A stretch of 64,000 nucleotides of DNA from the NCBI RefSeq assembly GCF_900566075.1, contig NZ_UPHU01000001.1, forward strand, positions 2,542,001 through 2,606,000, written 5' to 3'. Positions 56,600 through 64,000 of this stretch are shown one piece after another (the stretch's first letter is position 1; each line of letters starts with the position of its first letter). A model generated the notes under the pieces. It did no database searches and was not told where the DNA came from. It worked only from the letters and a program-made list of their open reading frames with translations. The position numbers and the translations under genes were made by a program. Source of the DNA: Mycobacterium pseudokansasii (GTDB lineage Bacteria > Actinomycetota > Actinomycetes > Mycobacteriales > Mycobacteriaceae).

Positions 56600-56701
56600 C
56601 AGAGCTCCTTACGGGGAGGGGAAGAGCTGCGTTACTTCGACCTCGTTGTCGCAGGCGCGGCGGGAAACGCGGGAAAGAACATTTCCGTAGGATATAGTAT
56701 G

Positions 56702-56712
56702 CATTAGCAATG
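56702..56712. promoter_or_regulatory. Candidate MarR operator upstream of the Rv1405c homologue
   Basis: CATT-AGC-AATG is a short perfect inverted repeat in an AT-rich patch (56690-56720) upstream of the methyltransferase gene. Its form suits a MarR dimer site, but no matching copy was found in the Rv1403c/Rv1404 region. Confidence 0.3.
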
Positions 56713-56782
56713 TTATAAGTGGCTGAGAATTTGGCGGACCGCATTGTGGCCCGCGACACGTCGGTGCGGTTAGCCGGCTACC

Positions 56783-56788
56783 TAGACT
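56783..56788 (+). promoter_or_regulatory. -10 hexamer TAGACT, leaderless promoter of fmt
   Basis: TAGACT ends 6 nt before the GTG at 56795 and no ribosome site is present, predicting a leaderless fmt-rsmB mRNA. Confidence 0.5.
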
Positions 56789-56794
56789 GTTGCG

Positions 56795-57733
56795 GTGCGC
56801 ATCGTTTTCGCGGGTACGCCGGAACCCGCGCTGCCGGCATTGCGTCGCCTCATCGACTCGCCTCGTCATGACGTGATCGCGGTGCTGACCCGGCCCGACG
56901 CCGCGTCCGGGCGGCGCGGCAGGCCGGAGCCGTCGCCGGTGGCTCGGGAGGCGCTCGATCGCGGCATACCGGTGCTGAGGCCGTCGCGGCCCAACTCGCC
57001 GGAATTCGTTGCCGAACTGTCGGAGTTGGCGCCGCAGTGCTGTGCGGTGGTGGCCTATGGGGCACTCCTGGGCGACGCGCTGCTGGCGATTCCTCCGCAC
57101 GGCTGGGTGAACCTGCACTTTTCGCTGTTGCCCGCCTGGCGCGGCGCGGCACCGGTGCAGGCCGCGATTGCCGCCGGGGACACCATCACCGGGGCCACGA
57201 CGTTCCAGATCGAACCGAGCCTGGACTCCGGCCCCGTCTACGGCGTGGTCACCGAAGCCATTCGGCCCGCCGATACCGCGGGTGATCTGCTTGAGCGACT
57301 TGCCATTTCCGGTGCTGCCCTGCTGTCCGCCACGCTCGACGGCATCGCCGACCAGACACTCACACCGCGACCACAGCCGGCGGACGGAGTCAGCCTGGCA
57401 CCGAAGATCACCGTGGAGCAGGCACGGGTGCGCTGGGAACTTCCGGCGGCCGTCGTCGAACGCCGAATTCGCGCCGTCACCCCCAACCCGGGCGCCTGGA
57501 CGCTCATCGGCGACCTGCGGGTCAAGGTAGGGCCGGTACGGCTCGACAGCGCGGGAAAACTCCCGGAACCGTTGCCGCCCGGCGCTATTCACGTAGACCG
57601 CAGGAACGTCTGGATTGGCACCGGCTCCGAACCGGTGCGGCTGGGACAGATTCAGCCACCGGGCAAGAAGCCCATGGACGCCGCCGACTGGGCGCGCGGG
57701 GCGCGGCTCGATCCCGGTGCGCGGGCCTCGTGA
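56795..57733 (+). CDS. fmt: Methionyl-tRNA formyltransferase
   Basis: It formylates initiator Met-tRNA using 10-formyl-THF. The 312 residues equal the H37Rv length. The catalytic core has [20 protein letters not shown] (about residues 105-124) with the Asn/His pair, followed by [15 protein letters not shown]. The C-terminal OB-like domain starts near residue 205. Its TGA overlaps the rsmB GTG. The GTG start is set by length and by the -10 sequence 6 nt upstream. Confidence 0.95.
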   Translation: MRIVFAGTPEPALPALRRLIDSPRHDVIAVLTRPDAASGRRGRPEPSPVAREALDRGIPVLRPSRPNSPEFVAELSELAPQCCAVVAYGALLGDALLAIPPHGWVNLHFSLLPAWRGAAPVQAAIAAGDTITGATTFQIEPSLDSGPVYGVVTEAIRPADTAGDLLERLAISGAALLSATLDGIADQTLTPRPQPADGVSLAPKITVEQARVRWELPAAVVERRIRAVTPNPGAWTLIGDLRVKVGPVRLDSAGKLPEPLPPGAIHVDRRNVWIGTGSEPVRLGQIQPPGKKPMDAADWARGARLDPGARAS

Positions 57734-59121
57734 CCGCTAAGCCCCCACGTCCCAGGGCCGGTGAACGGGGCCGCCGCCGGCCGCTGGACCCGGCGCGTGG
57801 CGCGGCGTTCGATGCGCTGCGCGCGGTCAGCAGCCGCGACGCCTACGCCAACCTGGTGCTGCCCGCGCTGCTCCGCGAACGCGGCATCACCGGCCGCGAC
57901 GCCGCGTTTGCCACCGAGCTGACCTACGGTGCCTGCCGGACCAGGGGCCTGCTCGACGCGGTCGTCGGTGCCGCCGCCGGACGCTCCCCGGAGGCCATTG
58001 ACCCGGTGCTGCTCGACCTGCTCCGGCTGGGCGCCTACCAACTGCTGCGCACCCGGGTCGGCACGCACGCCGCGGTGTCCACCACGGTCGACCGGGCGGG
58101 CATCGAATTCGATTCGGCCCGAGCGGGATTCGTCAACGCCGTGCTGCGCACCATCGCCGGCCGAGACGAGCGGAGCTGGGTGGACGAGCTGGCTCCCGAC
58201 CCGCGCAGCGATCCGATCGGGCGCGCCGCCTTCGTGCACGCCCACCCACGGTGGATTGCTCAGGCCTTCGCCGACGCGCTGGGCGCAGCGGCCGCAGAGC
58301 TCGACGCGGTGCTGGCCAGTGACGACGAACGGCCGCAGGTGCACCTGGCGGCTCGCCCCGGGGTACTGACCGCCGCCGAACTCGCCGCCGCGGTGGGCGG
58401 TACCGTCGGCCGATACTCGCCGTTCGCGGTGTACCTGCCCGGCGGTGACCCCGCGCGGTTGGCGCCGGTGCGCGACGGTCAAGCCCTGGTCCAGGACGAG
58501 GGCAGCCAGCTGGTGGCCCGGGCGCTGACACTGGCTCCCGTCGGCGGCGACGCCGGCCGATGGCTCGATTTGTGCGCCGGGCCGGGAGGCAAGACCGCGC
58601 TGCTGGCGGCGCTTGGCGTGTCGTCAGGAGCCGCGGTGACCGCCGTGGAGCCGTCGCCTCAGCGCGGCGACCTGGTGACGGCCAACACCCGCGGGCTGCC
58701 GGTCGAGGTAGTGCAGGCCGACGGTCGGCGCAGCGGGCTCGAGCCCGGCTTCGACCGGGTGCTGGTCGACGTCCCCTGCACCGGGCTGGGCGCGCTGCGC
58801 CGACGTCCGGAGGCGCGCTGGCGGCGTCAGCCCGCCGACGTGCCCGCGCTGGCCAAGCTGCAGCGTGAGTTGCTGGCTGCCGCGATCGCCCTGACTCGGC
58901 CGGGTGGTGTGGTGCTCTACGCGACCTGCTCACCGCATCTGGCCGAAACCGTAGGGGTGGTGGCCGATGCCCTGCGCCGCCATCCGGTAGTTGCGCTGGA
59001 CACCCGACCACTATTCGAACCCGTCACCGAGGGGCTCGGGGATGGACCTTACGTTCAGCTGTGGCCCCACCGGCACGGCACCGACGCCATGTTTGCCGCT
59101 GCGCTGCAACGGCTCGCGTGA
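57730..59121 (+). CDS. rsmB: 16S rRNA m5C methyltransferase RsmB/Fmu
   Basis: A 463-residue protein (fmu in H37Rv). The N-terminal NusB-like RNA-binding domain (about residues 20-160) starts [22 protein letters not shown]. The C-terminal Rossmann methyltransferase has [15 protein letters not shown] (SAM site, about 279-293), [19 protein letters not shown] and [11 protein letters not shown]; the Cys residues in the last two are the release and nucleophile residues. It should methylate C967 of 16S rRNA. It is coupled to fmt by a GTGA overlap. Confidence 0.93.
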   Translation: MTAKPPRPRAGERGRRRPLDPARGAAFDALRAVSSRDAYANLVLPALLRERGITGRDAAFATELTYGACRTRGLLDAVVGAAAGRSPEAIDPVLLDLLRLGAYQLLRTRVGTHAAVSTTVDRAGIEFDSARAGFVNAVLRTIAGRDERSWVDELAPDPRSDPIGRAAFVHAHPRWIAQAFADALGAAAAELDAVLASDDERPQVHLAARPGVLTAAELAAAVGGTVGRYSPFAVYLPGGDPARLAPVRDGQALVQDEGSQLVARALTLAPVGGDAGRWLDLCAGPGGKTALLAALGVSSGAAVTAVEPSPQRGDLVTANTRGLPVEVVQADGRRSGLEPGFDRVLVDVPCTGLGALRRRPEARWRRQPADVPALAKLQRELLAAAIALTRPGGVVLYATCSPHLAETVGVVADALRRHPVVALDTRPLFEPVTEGLGDGPYVQLWPHRHGTDAMFAAALQRLA

Positions 59122-59141
59122 CGCGCCGATGCGCGTCACGC
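59116..59141 (+). terminator. 10-bp hairpin overlapping the rsmB stop
   Basis: GCGTGACGCG (59116-59125) pairs perfectly with CGCGTCACGC (59132-59141), with a 6-nt loop. The rsmB stop codon lies inside the left arm. It separates rsmB from rpe, which has its own -10 sequence. Confidence 0.55.
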
Positions 59142-59160
59142 ACCGCGGCGCCGGGCTCAG

Positions 59161-59166
59161 TAGTCT
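59161..59166 (+). promoter_or_regulatory. -10 hexamer TAGTCT, leaderless promoter of rpe
   Basis: TAGTCT ends 7 nt before the ATG at 59174 and there is no Shine-Dalgarno sequence, so a leaderless rpe transcript is likely. Confidence 0.45.
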
Positions 59167-59173
59167 GTCGCTC

Positions 59174-59863
59174 ATGTCTCGCAGCACGGGGGGGCCGATG
59201 ATTGCGCCGTCGATCCTGGCTGCCGATTTCGCCCGGCTCGCCGACGAAGCGGCCGCGGTGGACGGCGCCGACTGGTTACATGTCGACGTGATGGACGGCC
59301 ACTTCGTGCCGAACCTGACGATCGGCCTGCCGGTGGTGGAAAGCCTGCTGGTGGTAAGCGACATCCCGATGGATTGTCACCTGATGATCGAAAACCCGGA
59401 CCGCTGGGCTCCGCCCTACGCCGAAGCCGGCGCCTACAACGTCACCTTTCACGCCGAGGCAACCGACAACCCGGTCGGGGTAGCGCGCGATATCCGGGCA
59501 GCGGGTGCTAAGGCGGGTATCAGCGTGAAGCCGGGGACGCCGCTGGATCCGTATCTGGAGATACTGCCGCATTTCGATACCCTGCTGGTCATGTCCGTGG
59601 AGCCCGGCTTCGGCGGCCAGAAGTTCATTCCCGAGGTGTTGAGCAAGGTGCGGACGGTGCGCAAGATGGTCGATTCGGGTGAGTTGAAGATCCTGATCGA
59701 GATCGACGGCGGCGTCAACGCGGACACCATCGAGCAGGCGGCCGAGGCGGGTGTCGACTGCTTCGTCGCCGGATCGGCGGTGTATGGCGCCGACGACCCG
59801 GCCATCGCTGTGGAGGCACTTCGGCAACGGGCCAAGGCCGTGTCACACCACCGTGGCCGGTGA
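59174..59863 (+). CDS. rpe: Ribulose-phosphate 3-epimerase
   Basis: A TIM-barrel metalloenzyme of 229 residues interconverting ribulose 5-phosphate and xylulose 5-phosphate in the pentose phosphate pathway. Active-site parts are [29 protein letters not shown] (metal Asp/His), [20 protein letters not shown] and EIDGGVN, all present. The ATG at 59174 starts a protein like H37Rv Rpe ([18 protein letters not shown]). ribG begins 7 nt after the stop. Ribulose 5-phosphate is also a precursor of riboflavin. Confidence 0.94.
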   Translation: MSRSTGGPMIAPSILAADFARLADEAAAVDGADWLHVDVMDGHFVPNLTIGLPVVESLLVVSDIPMDCHLMIENPDRWAPPYAEAGAYNVTFHAEATDNPVGVARDIRAAGAKAGISVKPGTPLDPYLEILPHFDTLLVMSVEPGFGGQKFIPEVLSKVRTVRKMVDSGELKILIEIDGGVNADTIEQAAEAGVDCFVAGSAVYGADDPAIAVEALRQRAKAVSHHRGR

Positions 59864-59870
59864 GCAGCCG

Positions 59871-60890
59871 ATGACCGTCGAGCAGGTTAAAAGCATCGAG
59901 GACGCCATGCGCCTCGCCATCGAGCAGTCCAACCTGGTCAAGGGCACGACATATCCGAACCCGCCGGTCGGCGCGGTCATCGTGGATACCGAAGGCCGAG
60001 TGGTCGGCGTCGGCGGTACCCAGCCCACCGGCGGCGACCACGCCGAGGTGGTGGCACTGCGCCGGGCCGGCGGTTTGGCCGCCGGCGCCATCGCGGTGGT
60101 CACCATGGAGCCGTGTAACCACTACGGCAAGACTCCGCCGTGTGTGAACGCCCTGATCGAAGCCAGGGTGGGCACGGTGATTTACGGCGTCGCCGACCCC
60201 AACGGGATCGCGGGGGGCGGTGCCGGGCGGCTGTCGGCAGCGGGCGTGCAAGTGCGCTCGGGGGTGCTGGCCGACCACGTGGCGGCCGGGCCGCTGCGCG
60301 AGTGGCTGCACAAGCAACGCACCGGGCTACCGCACGTGACGTGGAAGTACGCCACCAGCGTCGACGGCCGAAGCGCCGCCGCCGATGGCTCCAGCCAGTG
60401 GATTTCCAGCGAGGCCGCCCGCGCCGACCTGCATCGCCGGCGCGCGATCGCCGACGCGATCGTGGTCGGCACCGGCACCGTCCTGGCCGACGACCCGACC
60501 CTGACCGCCCGCCTGCCGGACGGGTCGCTGGCGGCGCAACAGCCGCTGCGGGTGGTGGTGGGCACCCGGGACATACCGCCGGAGGCAAAGGTTCTCAACG
60601 ACGACGCACGGACCATGGTGCTGCGTACCCACGAGCCGGTGGAGGTGCTCAGGGCGCTGTTGGACTACACCGATGTCCTGCTGGAAGGTGGTCCCACGCT
60701 CGCCGGCGCCTTTCTGCGGTGCGGGGCGATCAGCCGCATCCTGGCCTATGTCGCCCCGATCCTGCTGGGCGGGCCGGTCACCGCGGTCGATGATGTGGGG
60801 GTATCGAGCATCGCGCACGCGCTGCGCTGGCAGTTCGACAGCGTCGAAAAGGTGGGACCGGATCTGCTGCTGAGCCTGATACCGCGTTAG
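59871..60890 (+). CDS. ribG: Riboflavin biosynthesis deaminase/reductase
   Basis: A bifunctional enzyme (ribD elsewhere) of 339 residues. The N-terminal cytidine-deaminase-like domain binds zinc through HAEVVAL (about residue 59) and the cysteines of EPCNHYGKTPPC (about 84-95). The C-terminal reductase domain starts near WKYATSVDGRSAAADG and has VLLEGGPTLAGAFL for NADPH/substrate binding. It performs the two steps after GTP cyclohydrolase II. The ATG at 59871 gives the H37Rv length. Riboflavin synthase is 2.4 kb downstream beyond lprG-P55. Confidence 0.94.
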   Translation: MTVEQVKSIEDAMRLAIEQSNLVKGTTYPNPPVGAVIVDTEGRVVGVGGTQPTGGDHAEVVALRRAGGLAAGAIAVVTMEPCNHYGKTPPCVNALIEARVGTVIYGVADPNGIAGGGAGRLSAAGVQVRSGVLADHVAAGPLREWLHKQRTGLPHVTWKYATSVDGRSAAADGSSQWISSEAARADLHRRRAIADAIVVGTGTVLADDPTLTARLPDGSLAAQQPLRVVVGTRDIPPEAKVLNDDARTMVLRTHEPVEVLRALLDYTDVLLEGGPTLAGAFLRCGAISRILAYVAPILLGGPVTAVDDVGVSSIAHALRWQFDSVEKVGPDLLLSLIPR

Positions 60891-60894
60891 CGGC

Positions 60895-62448
60895 TCATTG
60901 CCGGGGTGCGACGGCCTGGTGCCGGGGGAGCTCCGGCTCCTCGGCGTGCTCCTTGCGGCCGCTGATCAACAGACCCAGCAGCGCTCCGAACACACAAATC
61001 ACCACCGTCACCTTGAAGATGTCTCCGTACATCAGCGCGAACGCCTGCCGGTACAGGGCTCCGATTGCGGCCGCCCGTTCGAGCAGTGTGGCGTTGGGCG
61101 GGACGGCCGCCGACAGCCCCGCCAGAATCTGGTTGAACCGATACAGTCCCCAGGCGCTCAGCGCGGCCACCCCGATCAGCATCCCGGTCATCCGGGCCAC
61201 CACCACCGCCGCTGAGGCGATGCCATGTTCTGCGGAGGGGACCACCCGCAGCGCCGCCGAGGACAGCGGCCCGATCACCAGTCCAAGCCCCAGCCCGGCG
61301 ACCAGCAGGTCGGCGTGCATCGCGGGCACCGTGAACAACCCGAAGATGCTGTGGCGATAGGCCAACAGATCGACCGGCCAATAGTGCATCAGCCAGTAGC
61401 CGCCGGCAGCCACCAGCAGCCCGATGAACGTCATCACCCGGTCGCCGGCCCGAGTGGCGATCCACCCGCCCGTTACCGCCCCGATCGGCAGGGCGATCAG
61501 GAACCACAGCAGCATTCCTGCGGCCTGGGCCTGGTCCATATCCAGCACACCCTGGCCGAACAGCTCCACATTGACCAGCGTGACCATCAACGCCGCGCCG
61601 GCGCAGACCGATGCGCCCAGCGCGGACAGAAATGGCCGGAAGTGCACACCGGCCGGTTCGATCAGCCGGGTGCGGGCCATGCGCTCCCAGACGAAGAACA
61701 ACACCGCGGCCACGACCGCGCCGATCACCAGCGGCAACCCGTAGCTCGGCAGCACCTGTTTGCCGTCGGGGCTGGGGTTGTAGAGCCCGATCACCGCAAG
61801 ACCCAGCGCCGTGGCCAGCAGCAGCCCGCCGATGAGATCAATCCGTTCCGGCTCGGCGCTGCGGTCATGGGAGGGCAAGCTGAAGTGGATCATCACCATC
61901 GCGATCGCGGTGAGCGGGACGTTGATCCAGAACACGTCGCGCCAATCGTGGAACAACCAGACGATGAAGATCCCGTAGAGCGGACCCAGCACGCTGCCGA
62001 GTTCCTGCGCGGCGCCGATGCCGCCGAGCACCCCGGCGCGGTTGCGCTGCGCCCACAGATCGGCGCCCAGCGCCAGCGTGATCGGCAGCAGCGCGCCGCT
62101 GGCGACCCCTTGGACGGTGCGGCCGGCGATCAGCATGTGGAAGTCGCCGAAGTGCCCGGCCAGCGCGGTGATCACCGAACCCGCAGCGAATCCGGCCAGG
62201 CTGACCTGCAGCATGAGCTTGCGGCCGAACCGGTCGGAGGCCCGGCCCAGCAGCGGCATCGCGGCGATGTAGCCCAGCAGGTACATCGTGACGATCCAGG
62301 TGATCCGCTGCAGCTGGTTCACCGGGATACCGACGCTGTTCATGATGTCGCGCATGATGGTGACCACGACATAGGTGTCGAGGGCACCCAGCAGCACCGC
62401 GAGGCTGCCCGCGCTGATCGCTACCCGGCGGCCGGTCTGCGTGCTCAT
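60895..62448 (-). CDS. Triacylglyceride/drug transporter P55, MFS family
   Basis: A 517-residue major-facilitator protein of the 14-helix DHA2 type (Rv1410c, P55). The motif A loop [14 protein letters not shown] lies between helices 2 and 3, and many alternating hydrophobic stretches follow to residue 500. The cytosolic tail is [13 protein letters not shown] and on. P55 works with LprG to move triacylated lipids to the outer envelope and affects drug tolerance. The ATG at 62448 overlaps the lprG stop (ATGA), which decides it over a longer upstream frame. Confidence 0.92.
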   Translation of the reverse strand: MSTQTGRRVAISAGSLAVLLGALDTYVVVTIMRDIMNSVGIPVNQLQRITWIVTMYLLGYIAAMPLLGRASDRFGRKLMLQVSLAGFAAGSVITALAGHFGDFHMLIAGRTVQGVASGALLPITLALGADLWAQRNRAGVLGGIGAAQELGSVLGPLYGIFIVWLFHDWRDVFWINVPLTAIAMVMIHFSLPSHDRSAEPERIDLIGGLLLATALGLAVIGLYNPSPDGKQVLPSYGLPLVIGAVVAAVLFFVWERMARTRLIEPAGVHFRPFLSALGASVCAGAALMVTLVNVELFGQGVLDMDQAQAAGMLLWFLIALPIGAVTGGWIATRAGDRVMTFIGLLVAAGGYWLMHYWPVDLLAYRHSIFGLFTVPAMHADLLVAGLGLGLVIGPLSSAALRVVPSAEHGIASAAVVVARMTGMLIGVAALSAWGLYRFNQILAGLSAAVPPNATLLERAAAIGALYRQAFALMYGDIFKVTVVICVFGALLGLLISGRKEHAEEPELPRHQAVAPRQ

Positions 62449-63158
62449 CAGGTCACCGGCGGCTTCGTGACTTGCACCTGCTCGCCCCAATTCGACAAGG
62501 TCATCTGGACGGAGTTGCCCGAACCCCGATCCAACTTGACCTGGGCCAGCTGGTGGTCGCCGGTCTCCTGGATCCATACCGTGGCCGGCACCGGATCGGT
62601 CGCACTGAACGGTGGTGCGATCTGATTCACCGCGTCCGCGGTGACCTTCCCGCTGATGCGGATAGTGCTCTGCCCGTTGATGGTGTCGCGCCCTTCGGCT
62701 TTGGCGTTGTTGAAGTTCGCCAGCACGTTGGCGAGCCCGGTGTCAGGGTTCAGGATCTGCGAGGGATCGTAGATGTCGGCCGCCGGACCGAAGTCGCTCC
62801 ACTTGTTGGGTGTGAGGGTGGCGTACAGGATCCCTTCGAAGACGACGAAGTCGGCATCGACATCGGACCCGCCGAGCGTGAGCTTGACATTGCCCTTGGC
62901 GGCAGTGGGACTGGTGGTCAGATCGCCGGTCAGCGTCTTCATCGACAATCCCGGAATCTTGCCGTTCACCGTCAGGACCAGATGCGCACTCTTGACGGTC
63001 TTGGTCTTGTCGGTTGCCTGCTTCACCAATGGTGCCGCGTCGGGTAGTGGTCCGCCGCTGTCTTTCTTGCCTGACGAGCAGCCCGCGACCAGGGTGATGG
63101 CCAGGCCGAGGGCGGCGACGGCAGCGAAGAGACGGCGGTGACGTCTGGGGGGTTGCAT
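62448..63158 (-). CDS. lprG: Lipoprotein LprG
   Basis: A 236-residue lipoprotein that binds triacylated glycolipids in a large hydrophobic cavity and hands them on with P55. The signal peptide ends in the lipobox VAGC (Cys27), and the mature LppX/LprAFG domain contains [27 protein letters not shown] and [17 protein letters not shown]. Two ATGs are possible. The one at 63158 is chosen because it gives the H37Rv length and TACGAT (63166-63171, minus strand) ends 7 nt before it; the other at 63167 adds MLG. lprF in this window is its paralogue. Confidence 0.92.
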   Translation of the reverse strand: MQPPRRHRRLFAAVAALGLAITLVAGCSSGKKDSGGPLPDAAPLVKQATDKTKTVKSAHLVLTVNGKIPGLSMKTLTGDLTTSPTAAKGNVKLTLGGSDVDADFVVFEGILYATLTPNKWSDFGPAADIYDPSQILNPDTGLANVLANFNNAKAEGRDTINGQSTIRISGKVTADAVNQIAPPFSATDPVPATVWIQETGDHQLAQVKLDRGSGNSVQMTLSNWGEQVQVTKPPVT

Positions 63159-63264
63159 ACCCAGCATCGTAGAGGGTGCCGGTGACCGGGTCGGGCAACG
63201 CGGGGCCCGCAGCCGGTGGGGGCACCGCGGTTGTACCGGCTAATCGGGAGCCTCCCTGAGTCGC

Positions 63265-63270
63265 TAGCCT
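63265..63270 (+). promoter_or_regulatory. -10 hexamer TAGCCT, leaderless promoter of riboflavin synthase
   Basis: TAGCCT ends 6 nt before the ATG at 63277, which has no ribosome site. I see no FMN riboswitch in the 109-nt gap to lprG. Confidence 0.5.
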
Positions 63271-63276
63271 GGTGCG

Positions 63277-63924
63277 ATGTTCACCGGAATTGTCGAGGAA
63301 CTCGGTGAGGTGACCGCGCGCGAGACCCTCGCCGACGCGGCGCGCCTGACCATCCGCGGCCCCGTCGTCACCTCCGACGCCGGCCATGGCGATTCCATCG
63401 CCGTCAACGGCGTCTGCCTGACGGTTGTGGAGGTGCTGCCCGATGGCCGGTTCACCGCCGACGTGATGGCCGAGACGCTCAACCGGTCCAGCCTCGGCAA
63501 TCTGCGGGAGGGCAGCCGGGTCAATCTGGAGCGAGCCGCCGCACTCAACAGCCGGCTCGGCGGGCACATCGTGCAGGGGCATGTGGACGGGACCGGCGAG
63601 ATCGTTGCCCGCACACCATCGCAGCATTGGGAAGTGGTGCGGATCGAGGTCCCCGCGACGTTGGCGCGCTACATCGTGGAGAAGGGATCGATCACCGTCG
63701 ACGGCATTTCGCTGACCGTTTCCGGGCTCGGCGCCCAGCCGCGGGATTGGTTCGAGGTGTCGCTGATTCCGACCACTCGGGAGTTGACCACGCTGGGTTC
63801 TGCGCCCGTGGGAACGCGGGTGAACCTCGAGGTCGACGTGCTCGCCAAATATGTCGAACGGTTGCTGCAGGCCCCCCGAACAGCCAACGCGGCACGCGCG
63901 GCGACAACTGAGAACACCGCTTAG
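63277..63924 (+). CDS. ribC: Riboflavin synthase alpha chain
   Basis: It dismutates two 6,7-dimethyl-8-ribityllumazine molecules into riboflavin and the pyrimidinedione (Rv1412; ribE in other naming). The 215 residues have two tandem lumazine-binding barrels. The first starts MFTGIVEELGEV and includes DSIAVNGVCLTV; the second starts near residue 100 with GGHIVQGHVDGTG and includes KGSITVDGISLTV. The C-terminal helix LEVDVLAKYVERLLQ makes the trimer contact. It is slightly longer than the about 201 residues recalled for H37Rv because of an Ala/Thr-rich tail. Confidence 0.94.
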   Translation: MFTGIVEELGEVTARETLADAARLTIRGPVVTSDAGHGDSIAVNGVCLTVVEVLPDGRFTADVMAETLNRSSLGNLREGSRVNLERAAALNSRLGGHIVQGHVDGTGEIVARTPSQHWEVVRIEVPATLARYIVEKGSITVDGISLTVSGLGAQPRDWFEVSLIPTTRELTTLGSAPVGTRVNLEVDVLAKYVERLLQAPRTANAARAATTENTA

Positions 63925-64000
63925 CAAGGCGAGTGCGCTCGGGTACGCCCCCACGTTGCGATCCAGTGGGCCGCGCGATGGCAATCAAAGAGGAAAACGG
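63925..64000. other. Window end, nothing identified
   Basis: The last 76 nt after the riboflavin synthase stop show no start of a recognised gene. Confidence 0.4.

Noticed and set aside
56609..57592. 327-residue frame antisense to fmt
   Set aside because: fmt is a clear gene over the same bases; the antisense product matches no family I know.
63168..63276. FMN riboswitch before riboflavin synthase
   Set aside because: None of the conserved FMN-element segments is present and the gene appears leaderless.

Overview
The window reads as chromosome of a slow-growing Mycobacterium. Several features point there: high-GC codon use throughout, two PE_PGRS genes, an mIHF gene, the lprG-P55 pair, pks18, cyp132 and the mycobacterial type of pyr operon. 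Most proteins match Mycobacterium tuberculosis H37Rv proteins almost end to end as I recall them, but gene order and several accessory parts differ. The source is therefore more likely a relative such as the M. kansasii/M. marinum group than M. tuberculosis itself. The species cannot be fixed from the sequence alone.

Layout. Positions 1-7.4 kb hold a prepilin peptidase, a dead VapBC relic, the shikimate operon aroF-aroK-aroB-aroQ, a convergent membrane protein, then pepQ-efp-nusB-Rv2532c homologue. Positions 7.4-13.4 kb are an accessory block absent from the equivalent H37Rv interval: a disulfide-reductase-like flavoprotein, a PucR regulator, an Rv1733c-like membrane protein, a DadA-like oxidase and two degraded gene remnants. 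Positions 13.7-17.2 kb hold a large PLP decarboxylase and vapBC39. At 17.2-18.8 kb the order jumps from the Rv2530c region to the Rv1367c region of H37Rv. The joint carries an ERCC4 nuclease fused to an Lsr2-type DNA-binding domain and a GNAT acetyltransferase.

Positions 18.8-25.9 kb hold an Rv1367c-type serine hydrolase, lprF, and a compact lipid operon (cytochrome b5-desaturase fusion, type III PKS pks18, sulfotransferase) facing a methyltransferase. Positions 26.0-40.4 kb hold the pyrimidine operon pyrR-pyrB-pyrC-Rv1382-carA-carB-pyrF between two PE_PGRS genes. This part includes a PyrR RNA-binding loop, a MIRU-like element, a frameshifted LpqH-type lipoprotein and a second relic of the pyrF 3' end. 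Positions 41.0-45.0 kb hold mihF-gmk-rpoZ-coaBC-metK. Positions 45.0-51.3 kb hold a PPOX protein, a Baeyer-Villiger monooxygenase with cyp132, their AraC regulator, a lipH pseudogene and lipI. Positions 51.3-64 kb hold a lysoplasmalogenase-like protein, priA, a MarR gene between two paralogous methyltransferases, fmt-rsmB, rpe-ribG, P55-lprG and riboflavin synthase.

How the genes work together: aromatic amino-acid precursors, UMP synthesis, riboflavin, CoA and S-adenosylmethionine form the housekeeping backbone. Stop/start overlaps of the ATGA or GTGA type tie most operons together. Many single genes have a TAnnnT -10 hexamer 6-8 nt before the start codon, predicting leaderless mRNAs, and I used these to choose starts. 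Strong GC hairpins sit between most convergent pairs.
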